Positions 34,001 through 46,000 of a DNA stretch of 64,000 nt are shown piece by piece. Source of the DNA: Sorex araneus. Its lineage: Eukaryota > Chordata > Mammalia > Eulipotyphla > Soricidae. Each line of letters starts with the position of its first letter. Position 1 is the first letter of the stretch. Where the stretch lies: positions 46,974,509 to 47,038,508 of the forward strand of contig NC_073307.1 of assembly GCF_027595985.1 (NCBI RefSeq), read 5' to 3'. Below the pieces are notes generated by a model. The model saw only the letters and a program-made list of their open reading frames with translations, ran no database searches and was not told the origin of the DNA. Made by a program: the position numbers and the translations under genes.

Positions 34001-37000
34001 TCCACGGGAGAGGTGGGGGAAAGTAATGTACATGTAAAATTAAGAAATGCCACCACTTGTCAGATTCTTCCATATTTTAAAATACAGATCTACTTTAGAA
34101 AACTTAAAAGAAATTAGTGGAAAGAGTAACTCATGAAAAATTTTCATTATGTCATTCTCTCTCGTTCTGTCTCACCTACACTTTAAGAAATGGACTACGG
34201 TATTTTTATCATAACTGAGAGAATTTCCTGCAATCAATGAGCAATACCACCTTCCATGGGGGAAAACATCTGTTATAGTGGAATCAGGAGTTTAACCTGG
34301 AGCAGTTTGTTCTTAACTGACTACCGCAAGTAAGAGTTCTATACCCAAAATAATACGTATTTTCAAGAAGTAAAGGTTAGTAAAAATATTTGGGGGTCAG
34401 AGAAAAAGCCCCATGGTACAGTACATGCTTCACATATACAAGATCCCGATACCTGGGTGCCCCTGGCATCACAGCAAAAAAATTAAAAAAGATTCTTGTT
34501 TTACAGTTGAATGGCACATTTTAGAGTGAGTGATACTCTTCTTGGAGTTAACATATATACTGCCTGAATTTGCATTTCTAAAAATAATGATGTGTGATGG
34601 CCTATCATCAGAGATCCAATGTTTCAAAATCTTATACATCTTGATTATGTGGTAACTTGTATAACCCACACCTAATAATGCTACTAATTTTTTTGTAAGA
34701 CTTTAAGCGGCTTTTATAAAAAATATAAAGTACAAAGTAAATTTAATTACAAATTTTTTCCCCTAAGGAAACACACTAACTCAGTGTATCCAACTTCTCA
34801 TCTTTAAGATCTGGATAAAGCAGGACAAAAATTCTGCTAGTTTATGCGTTTAAGACAAATAGAAAACTAACAATGGAACTAGCTAAAAATAAGGTAATTC
34901 TTCCTGAAGGCTGATGAATACCTGAACTGAAATGTCATATATCAGACGAGATTTCAATCTGATTTTAGTTCTAGAAACTGCAACTCGTGATGATCCTGTT
35001 ATCCCAGCTAGCTTTTAAGAGAAAATTGATTTCATTTTGGGAGAAAAAGCAAATATAATACAGATATCTGGGCCCTTAGTTAAAACTCCACTGGGTCTTA
35101 GCTAAATAGTAGAACCATTTGTCTGTGGCAATACATATTTATTTTGTTAAAAACCTGGCATAATTATCAAAATGAAACAAACTTTACTCAAATGGGCAAG
35201 TAGCCCCAATTAAGAAGCAGAGACAGAGCACTGGGCAACCATTTGTTAGCCTTGTTCAAAACTCATCAAGATAACTTTTACTCTTATGAACTTTCTTAGT
35301 CTGCCCCAAATACAAGAATAAGGGAGAACTTCATTCCTAAAAGATGAGCTGCTGGGATGAAGATAACATCATTCAGACTTCATGAAAATACTTGGATTAA
35401 TTCCAAAATTAATTAATTCTAACAAGTTATAAAATGGTTTAGACACAATAAAAATATAGACCAAAAAAAGACCAAATTCACACTAGAGCAGTCATTCAGA
35501 AATTTTACAGAAATCAAACCAAGTCTTTACTTGCCCACAACCACTAAAAAGTAGGCTGGTAATAGGAGTCCCAGAAAGGGGAAAAGAGAAAAAAAATCTT
35601 GAAAGATAGGAGTCCAACTGTATGGCAACAGTGATCAAGAAACAGCACTGTGCCGTAACAGTTCTACTCCTTAACGGCACAGAGTGCCAGAGATAGGAAG
35701 AATATAGCCTAGCAACCAATGGCATTTGCCCCACTGTTTCAACAAGGCCTAACAGCAGAATTCAATTGCACACTGGGGATCTCAGTCCCAGAGTATTTTC
35801 ACATTAAAAAGTGTTTAAAACACTAAGAATAATTTTGAAAATAAGAATGCATGTAGTTTAATAAACATAATAATAAGAAACACATGTCGAGCTTCTCAGT
35901 TATCTGAGCATTTTAAGAACATATGAGATACTTTGCAACTGAGAAGATAGACACTCTGGGGCAATGCCAAACTCACCTCTTGAAACCAGAGCATGTTCAC
36001 GACTTTTCATTTTAATGCTAAAGCATTGACATGCAAGAAAAAAAATCTTAACATTGTTAGTTTTAAAGAAAGTCAAAATACCATGGCTAACCAGATTCAT
36101 TATTTAAAAAAAGAAAAAAATCAACAAGTGTTAGGTCTAGGATTTTGGATTGATTGATTGATTGATTATACCATATTCCCAACACCAAATGTTTATTTTG
36201 GAAGAGGGTTAATGAATGGGTAAAAAGATGCAGTTGTTAAAAATGACCCAAAATCCCAAGAGAAATGATGTAAAAAATATATATATACATACATATATGT
36301 ATATACAAATACATATACATATATATGAACAAGGACATTTGGGTTTAAAGTTAGTAGTCAAATTTTCCAAGGACGTCTTTTTTTTTTTTTAAAAAAACAT
36401 AAAGCCAAATCTTATGTGTTTTAAAAAATCACCTCCTCGATCTAACACTGTTAGAAATGAAACCCAATTTTGTGTTCAATTTTTTTCCCTTCAACGTCAC
36501 TTGGTTCTTGGCTACTAACCTTTCATGTTACTCTTGGTTTTGTCAGTTTGCTTGCCTGTGGGGGTTTGGGCCTGCTGACCCTGCCCACTTGAAGAGGCTG
36601 CCTGCTGTGCTGCTTTCTGCTTTAACATTGTCCAATCAAAAGTGTAGTCATATTGGTGGTTCAGGGTCCTAGGAAATATTAAGTATATGTTAAGACTTGA
36701 ATAAAAGAGTTCAGTTAAATACTCTAATAAATAATTATTTTCTCTTAAACATTACAGTTTTAAACTGTCTTCCCTAAAACAAAAATTTCCCATTAATTCC
36801 ACTTCTTATATCATAACTAAAGGAAAATGACATCACCACTTTGGTCTGCTGTATGGAATTGGGAAAAAAAAAAACAAACCTTCTTTCAAAAATCCACTGC
36901 TCTTAAATTTTTTGAAAGAAGCCAGGGAGTTAAAAAAAAAAGGGGGGGGGGGCGCTTTAAACAATTCAAAACAGAGCCAAGCTGTCATTTACCTAGGGAT

Positions 37001-40000
37001 TAGTCATAACAGCAGATGCCCCTTGTAAAAAAAGTATGGGGGGTTCAGAAGTTTTGTGAGGGAAAATTCTATGTAGGTGCCTTTTAAGGCATTTGTTATA
37101 ATTAATACAGTTACTCTCCAAATCTTATTTGGTTTTGAGCCACCACTGTTTAATTTCCCTCCTCATTTTGTTCTAAGTAATCAGTTACTTTTAGGGATCT
37201 GCCGAGCTTGGACTGGCCTCTATAACTACCATAGAATCCTGGAATACTGTCTGCGACAATTACTTTTCATTTTGGTATCAAATAGGTACTAAAACAGAGT
37301 TCCATGGCCACGAATAGTCACAACTAATGTAAACTGATGTGTGTAGAGGAATAAATAATCTAACTGCTTCTCCATTCCTAATGAATTCACAGTAAACTTT
37401 ATCCTGCCCAACATATCTTGGATAGGTAACATACTAATCTCCCTCATTAAGTTTTACTCTTAAAAACTAACCTGAAAAGAATGCGAAATAGCTGCCTCAG
37501 ATACATGTAATCCGGGGCCTCCTCAAAGCGCAGCCCACGACAATAGTTTAAGTACATGGCAAATTCTGCGGGAAATCCCTGAAAATTTAAGAACAAAAAC
37601 AAAAACTTACTGTGATAAAAACAAATGTTAATGATTGGAGAAAGTAGTTATGGTGTGGTACCCCCATAAGTTTAACAAAACTTAATTGTCCTGTCCATCC
37701 TTCCTAGGTACAGTAACATTTTTTAGTGGAAATAAGTACCTGTTTAACCCAGTATTAAGTTCCTAAGAAATTTAGATACCCCACCTATCAACATATCAGT
37801 CTGTCAATATCCAGTTACTTAAGAATTCGATGGCAATAATGAACTTAACAAACTGGAGGTCAATAATACTTTGTTGCAAGAATAGGACAATGAGCCAGTC
37901 ACTTTCTCTTCCCTAATTTATTACTTTTCCTATTTTTCCCTTTTTCATGGGGCTGAGAGTTATGAAAATTAGGCCACCCTATGTGATGTCAAGGATTAAA
38001 ATGGGTAGCCACACGGAAGGCAAGTCTTAATGCCTAGACTATTTATCTGGCCCATTATATTTTTAACAATAGAAACAATAAGAAACATACAATCATTAAG
38101 AGAGAACAAAATAAAGATTGTTGTGAGATCAAGCCAATGTTTCATCCTATGATGAGATCACTATATTCATGTGATTACTGTTACTATACTGCTCACATAT
38201 TCTCCCCATTATAATACTGTAAGCATCAGTTATTCTGAACTTCTTTTTTTTTTTTTTTTCTTTTTGGGTCACAACTGGCGATACACAGGGGTTATTCCTG
38301 GCTCTGCACTCAGGAATTTCCCCCAGCAGTGCTCAGGGGACCAAATGGGATGCTGGGATTCGAACCTGGGTTGGCCGAGTGCAAGGCAGATGCCCTACCC
38401 GCTGTGCTATCGCTCCAACCCCTATTCTGAACTTCTTAACTTCAACAATCACATAATAAGTCAATCATGTCTGATTACATGTTTACATTGTATTTGTTCC
38501 TCGTAACCGAACATTTGTAAGATCCCAACTTTTTTTTTTTTTTGCTTTTTGGGTCACACCCGGCGATGCATAGGGGTTACTCCTGGTTCTACACACAGGA
38601 ATTACTCCTGGCGGTGCTCAGGGGACCATATGGGATGCTGGGATTCGAACCCGGGTCAGCCGCGTGCAAAGCAAACGCCCTACCCGCTGTGCTATCGCTC
38701 CAGCTCCAAGATCCCAACTTTTTAATGTGATAAACAATACTTCAAAATATATCTATATTTATTCCCCCCCCCCATGTTTAGTGTCTTAGGAAAGATGTGA
38801 ACTACTTCTGGCATGTTAGGGTGTGTGTGTGAATGTATATATATACACGTGTGCGCGCGCGCGCGTGCGCACACAATACCATGTGCTACCAACAAAACCA
38901 TCCAGAAATCTAAACTTAACGGTTTAGAAAGCAAATCCATGGAAAAGTCAGATAATGAGATCACCATTCACACCCTCTACAAAGTACTGTTGATTTTTTG
39001 TGTATTTCTCCCTTCTGTCGTGAAACTATTTAAGATATATTCTTTTCTGGGCCACACCCCGGGGTTTCCACAGGACAAGATGGTGCTAGGGAATGGAGCT
39101 CATGTCTCCTGCATGCAAATCATGTATTTAGTTGTCTTAGGGGCCATGCAGTTGTCTCCCTATTTAAGACACAACAGTTCTCCATCATAACATAAATCTA
39201 TTCTAAACCAAGGGTCAGCTTTGTGGGCTCAATGTAGGGCTCCCAGTCCCACCAAAAACTTATTGTTCCATCTGTCTTCCTGTGCCTGTTCCCTTTTATC
39301 TCAATGTGTGAACTGCTCCTGAGCTTTCTTTTCTTAAAGCAGTTTAGGGATAAGGAGAATATTTTACTTATCATCTTTATTGGTCCTCTAATTCTCCCTT
39401 ACTGGGGGAATCCCCCTTCCTAGTCCCAGATTTTGGGGCCACACCAGGTAGTTCTTGAGCAGGTGCAAATAATTAAAAACAAACTAATAGGTGGAAGGCA
39501 AGTGCTCTACTACTGAATCACATCCCCACCCCCCAGACCTTTCCCTTTAATTTTTTAACAGTATATAGAATTCCACCCACTTAAAAATGAGTCTAATGTT
39601 GATCCCATTCTTAAAGATATTCAAAAGCAAAAGACGACAAAATTTGAAACGATGAGTAGTGGGCTGATCTGGGTGTTCAAGCTTTCCAGTTTTTTTGATC
39701 ATTAATCACAGCATACTTACCTTACATAAAACTTCAACTGGAGTGGACATCTTCTTTTCACTAATCTTTTCATATTTTTGTTTCTTTGTTGCAGCCTGTG
39801 GAAATAAAAGTCTGAAATCAGACATACCCAACACTATTGAGAGTCAGATTAGTACAGCATGAAATCTAAATATAAATTTAGATTCAAGAGAAATCTTAAC
39901 CTAACAACAACAATGTGCAATACATGATATTTTTCTCACTAAATGTCAACCTTTATTTTTTGTGTCAACATTATTACTCATTAGGATAGGAAGAGTCTTA

Positions 40001-43000
40001 CAGAATATAAAGACAGATAATTTGAGTAAAAAAGGCAGTCAGATGTGAAATTTTCTTACCCCTATTAAACCAAGACAAAGGTGTAGGCAGAATATTACCC
40101 AAAAACATGAGCATCATTTGTGCCATTATTAAATGGTGCCAACTCAAAAACTCTTGTTTAACTGTGAAGACATTCATGTTGGATAAAGCAATCCACAGAT
40201 TGAATGAAGCACAGAGATAATAACAACTACAGAAGACATTTTCCTCTAAAGGCCCAATAAAGTATCAAAATAGTCATTAAACCTTAGGACATAGTGACTT
40301 ATTATTAAAATACAAACACAAGGGGCTGGAGCGGTAGCACAGTGGGTAGGGCGTTTGCCTTGCACGAGGCTGACCTGGGTTCGATTCCCAGCATCCCACA
40401 TGGTCCCCTGAGCACTGCCAGGGGTGATTCCTGACTGAAGAGCCAAGAGTAACCTCTGTGCAAAACAAAACAAAACAAAAAAACCACCACACACACACAC
40501 ACACAAAATACAAACACAAAACTAACAAGAAACTTCTAATTAGCAGAAACATGGATAATTAAAAAAATATCTAGTATTACTGCTGGGTTAACAAGCTTTT
40601 ACTATACATTAAAAGGACACATGTCCACCATAATGGCACCACTTCAAAATGAGTAAGTATCCACCTTTTGTAGCTCATGTCAACTTCCTCCCAGACAAAG
40701 CTACCGCTTACATTAATGGGCACTTGTTTACTATACTGAGGAGAGTGTTCCTCGGGTGTAACTGAAATTCTATTAATTTCTACTGAAATGAGCTGCTTCT
40801 ATTTTCCCAGTGAAAGATAAAAGAATTCACTACAAAAAATTTATGAAAATTTGTATATAAAATAAAGTATTTTAACACTATTTAAAAGATCACTTTTCTC
40901 TGGGCTGAAAACACAGCTCAAAGTGCTACAGCACATGCCAGACATTAAGAAGGCACGAGTCTGATCACCGAGATCCCTCCCTCTATCCCTTCTCCCCACC
41001 AAGTACACTGTGTGTGTGTGTGTGTGTGGGGGAGGGGGGGGGCCCTCTGTGGTTCCCAGCATGGCAGTACCCAAGTAGCATGACACTGAACCATTTGTCC
41101 TTAGAGCCAGGCCGAATATCACTAGGTATGACCCCAGAGGCCATAGGAGCCCCAAAACCCTAAGGATCTCTAAGAAGTATTTTTATTATTTGTATGTTTG
41201 CTTTGTGTGGGTGATAGCACTTTTTAATTAAGCAAAAAAGAAAAAGAAAAAAAGAAAAAAGGTGAGTCTTGTTTACCTTAAGTCCTTGCCAGGGCAGACT
41301 GGTTCTATTAAAATACATCAAAACATATCCTAAAGATTCCATATCATCTCGGCGACTAGAAAATAAAAACGTTAACGTATGAGTTGGAATAATTACGTAA
41401 AATATGAAAACTAGGTAGGTGCACAAGAAATTTTTCCAAACGAGTAGAGAACAATTTGGTGTCTTGTGCAAGAAGGTACAGTATATTAAAGCAAGAAAGT
41501 TAATTATGGATTACATAAAAAAAAGTTACCAAAGAATTCAAAGTAATAAAAATCTATAATTTTTAAACAAGAGCAAAAAATTTAACAATACAATTTTCCA
41601 AATCAAGTTAATGGAAACTGGAAAGACCAAATAGCAGAATAATCACACATTTTAGAGATGTTCATGAGAAAATCCAGGTTTTGAGAACTAGTTCAACAGA
41701 TAAGCTACAAGCATATTCCCAACATCACATGGTCCCCAAAGTATTGCTAGAAGCAACTCGAGTAGCTGGGAGTAACCTCTGAGTATCACTAAGGTGCCTC
41801 AAAAACCAAAATTAAATACACTCTAAGGATATAAAAATTTGTTGTTTTTGAGACCACATCTGAAAAGGCTGAGGGCTTGAGTCCGGGCTCTGTGCTCAGA
41901 GGACCACATGTAGTGCTAGGGAGAACCTGGGTCAGCCACAGCCAAGGCAATCACCATACCAGCTTGTATTCGCTCTAGATTGGAAAACTTTGTGTGTGTG
42001 TGAGACATTTATGACATCAATGTTCAGGGGTTACTCCTGATTTTGCACTCAGGAATCACTCCTAGTGAACTTGAGGGATACCTTTTGGGATGCTGGGGAT
42101 CAAACCTGGGTCAGCCGTGCGCAAGGCAAGCACCTTACTGCTCCCCTCAGATCCTCTCACTCCTCCCTCTAGCCAAGGAAATAATACCACCTTAAAGCTA
42201 AACACCTATGTAAATGTAGATATACACATAGTCATAAACTCAGATAGGTATTTAAGTAACTGGTAATACAAGAAACAAATTTCTAAGTCAACCCAGGGTA
42301 TTCGGATACTTATTAACCTTCTCTAAGCTTATTATTCTCATGAGCTTCGCTACTTGGAAGCACTTATCATTTTTATGTTTACTTATCTATTTTGGTCCTT
42401 GAACTATACCCAGCAGTGCTCCAGGGATGCTCTTCAAAGTATTTGGGGGATCATGCAGGGAGAGAACTAAACTCAGGTCTCTTGATAAAAAGCCTGGGCT
42501 CCTTGGGGCTGGGAGAGATAGTATAGTGGGCAGTGTGGTTGCCTTGTACATGGTGAACCCAGTTTGATCCTCATCATTCTATATAGTCCCCCAAGCACAG
42601 CCAGAAATATTTCCTGAGTGCAGAGCCAGAAGTTATCCCTGGGTATCTCCAGTTATGTCCCCCAAGCAAAAACGGACCCCCCCACCCAACAAAACAAAAA
42701 AGCAGCACATGCTCCAGCTCACTAAGTTATCTCTGGACCTCAATGTCTATTTTCAGGAGAAAAAAAAATTATACGAGAACAAGCATACAGTTTAGTAGTA
42801 AAGCGTATTTCTTACATGTATGATGCCTCAGGTTCAAACCTGGGCAGTCCTGGGTTTGATTAAAAACAAAACCAATGAAACACTGAAAAAAGAAATAAAA
42901 CATGGAAACTTGAACTCAAGTCCAAAGTAAAAAGAACGACAATTTTTGCTTCAGTGAGTTCCTATCAATTAATGCAGAAGCAAAAAAGAGGAGTGAATGA

Positions 43001-46000
43001 GAGCCTGCTAACCTATTTTTAAAATTAGGACTAAATATTTTTCTTATTAAAATAATCAATATAGGGGATGGAGCAATAGGTAGGGCATTTGCCTTGCACG
43101 CAGCCGACCCGGGTTTGATTCCCAGCATCCCATATGGTCCCCTGAGCACCACCAGGGGTAATTACTGAGTGCAGAGCCAGAGGTGACCCCTGTGCATTGT
43201 CGGGTGTGGACCCCCCTCCCCCCCAAAATTCAATATATTCTTTCCCCATTAGGCAATTTATATAATAATTTTTTTTGGAGATTGTCAGAGGGATCGTCAA
43301 AAGTTCTAGAATGCATGCTAGGTATGAAACAAACATCAAGATGAAGCTGCACTTGAGCTTCTAACTTTCCATCAGTCTTTTTCTCCCCAAGAGATATGCA
43401 TCAAAAAAGACATAGTTGTTTAATTGGTTTCTCTGCATCAAGAAAAGCAGCAGGTAACGAGAAGCATTTTCAGCTGGGGAACATCAAGGAATACCTTACA
43501 AATGAAAATATTTCAAGCCCCATTAATGGTATTGCTACAGATTTGATAAATACACTCAGTTTTCACTTACCTTTGTTCAATACCAAGATGTGCATTGATG
43601 CTAGCATACCGGGCAGTGCCAGTGAGATTTTTATCTTCTCTGTACGGTATGTGTTGTCTTGTCCTGTTGTCTCTGTACTTTTTGGCCAAACCAAAATCAA
43701 TAAGGAATAACTTGAAAAGAAAACAAAAAGACATTAGACTTCCAACCTTGCTTAATTCAGGTTGCTTTTTCATTCATTAAATAGCATCTATTCTATCTAC
43801 TAGTTCAAATACATAAAAATGAGGTGTCATAATGATTTCAAAGTTAACACTTCAGTTTATTAATCCTCATATAGAAATCAAATTAAAAAAATAAATCACA
43901 CAAAAGTGTTGATCCTTGTCAGCTGAATAATTTCACAGACCCAGATCATTATAAAGAGCCTGTCTTTAAAAAAAAACGTCAAGAATTATATACATTTAGT
44001 AATAAGAGTTAACAAGAGTGCTCAGTCTTGAAACCTGACATCCTATTACTGATAAAACAGCATGAGGTTTCAAAAACTAGACACAAACTACCTGGAACTC
44101 TACCACTTTACAAAGACCACATTTTAGTATGCCAACCAGAATGTTCATTATCAAAATAAGACAACTTCAAAGCTTGATATTAACAAAGCCAAACTTTTTA
44201 TTAATGAAATATAAAGCATTTAAAAAACAAATATGATGTTCTATTACTTTACAACAAAGCTTATGCCTGTGACCAGGTTAGACTTCTGGAAAATATATCA
44301 AGTTGACCTGAAATCTTTAAAAGTACTTAATATGTAAAATCGAGGTGGTTTAAAGTAGTAATTTAAAAGAGCTACGTTAAAAAACAAACTAGTATTTTAG
44401 AATAAAATAATGTTCAGAAGTTTTGTTTATATGGCACACAGGAAATGAAATACTTATTTATAACAATTAATTTTAAGAAGTAATGCAGGGTGGAGTGACA
44501 GCACCGGTTTCTGACCAGTTAAGATTCTTAGCACCTTACAACCCCCCAGCACTTGCTCAGGCCCTCTTTCTGGCCCTTTTTCACATATTGCTACAAGTAG
44601 TCTCTGGAAGGCTCTCTTTCCCCCAAAAGACAACCCAGGTCTACTCTCCAACATAAAACCTTATTTAGTTTTGGGTTATGCCCAGTGGTACTTGAGGGCC
44701 ATTTCTGGCATCACATTCAGGTGGAGATTCTGTATACAAAGCATGCCCTCAGCCGCTGGAGCCATCTCAGCTTTCTGGCCCCAAGATCTAAATATGAAAC
44801 AAAATTATTTAGATCAGCCCCTGCCTCAAATATTCATAATTACTGGCTTTCTAAATTAAGCAAATCATTTTTTATCTGCGATCTATCAGGAAACTCAGCT
44901 GCCTTGCAGCTGCCTTGATTTGTGACAAGAGATAAAGACAAGCTATTGATTTAGATGAGAGAACCTTACCAAATGTCTTTTTAGGACAACAGAAAATACC
45001 TATGAGAGCTAGACATTGTTACTCTAATATTAGTTATCACTGGATGGAAAAAGACGCTGAGGTTTGAGTTTCAAATCAATGATAGTTTTCACTTGGTCTA
45101 TGAAAGAATGATGATTAAATTCCCAGAAAAATGCAGTTAGATAATGAATATCTCTAACAAAACTCATTTCCTAAGCAATCAAGCTATTATGGATTTGAGG
45201 AAGTTTGGGGGCCACACCTAGCAATGCTCAGGAGTTACTCCTGGGCTCTGCACTCAGGAATCACTCCTAGCAGGGATCAAAAGACTAAATGAGATGCCAG
45301 GGATCGAACCCATGTCAGCTTGGTGAGATGCAAGCACCTTACCCACCGTACTCTCTTCCTCTCCAGTCCCAGTTCCTTTGGATATCAAAACTGACTGGTT
45401 CAGAACACAAATAGTAATGGGGAATTATACTTCTGTTAAGCAAAACAAAATTATGAAAAGTTCTGCAGATTTATATTGGAAAGAAAACATGTGGCTTCAC
45501 AGTATTTTTATAACTATTTCTACCAATTGTGGATTTTGAATTGAAAGTGATCAAGACAATCCTTCTGTGTTGGGGTGGGTCTGCACACATGGGCTCTGGT
45601 CAGGGATTACTCCTAGCAGGCTTGGGGGATCATACAGGGTGCCAAGAGAGCAAACCTGGATCAGCCATGTGCAAGGCAAGCACATTACTTGCTGAACTCT
45701 CTTTCTGGGTCTAGTAGCTATGCAAAAATAGAAAATAAAATTTAAAAATTGTGAAAGAAAGGGGGATAGAGCCACATCCGGCATTGCTCAGGTACTCAGG
45801 GATCACTCCTAGTGGGCCTGGTGGACTGTAGGGCAGTGCGGAGGATTGAACCCAGGTCAGCCAAGTGAAGGCAAGCATGTGACCTGCTGCTGCACTCTTT
45901 CTCCAGCCCCAATAACCAAATATTTTATCACTAAAGAGGGTTTTATTAAAAAAAAAAAAAGGTTTTCCTCTCGTTACTTTGAAAAATATGCAAATTTTAT

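Larger units (their letters stand above)
28035..36519 (-). other. CSNK1A1: CSNK1A1 terminal intron (8.5 kb)
   Basis: This GT-AG intron separates the C-terminal tail exon from the 3' UTR exon. It contains SINEs at 28.2, 28.7, 29.0, 29.36, 29.7, 30.4, 30.5, 31.7, 32.0, 32.2 and 33.7 kb, the RTE-like LINE end at 29.27-29.70 kb, a G-quadruplex motif at 32928-32952, and a largely repeat-free stretch at 33.9-36.5 kb with (GATT)n and AT-rich simple repeats. No further exon was recognised. Confidence 0.85.
37579..39720 (-). other. CSNK1A1: CSNK1A1 intron 7 (2.1 kb)
   Basis: Holds two well-preserved minus-oriented SOR SINEs (38246-38422 and 38535-38707), three old SINE fragments, and an alternating pyrimidine-purine tract at 38834-38875. 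Confidence 0.85.
39796..41276 (-). other. CSNK1A1: CSNK1A1 intron 6 (1.5 kb)
   Basis: Contains a SOR SINE with a 15-bp duplication (40322-40504) and an old SINE-like segment with an internal (TG)n tract (about 40897-41145). Confidence 0.85.
41356..43570 (-). other. CSNK1A1: CSNK1A1 intron 5 (2.2 kb)
   Basis: Densely packed with old SINE copies in both orientations between 41.68 and 42.87 kb, and one younger copy at 43064-43226. Confidence 0.85.

Noticed and set aside
43396..43710. 104-residue plus-strand frame over exon 5
   Set aside because: Antisense shadow of the CSNK1A1 activation-segment exon.
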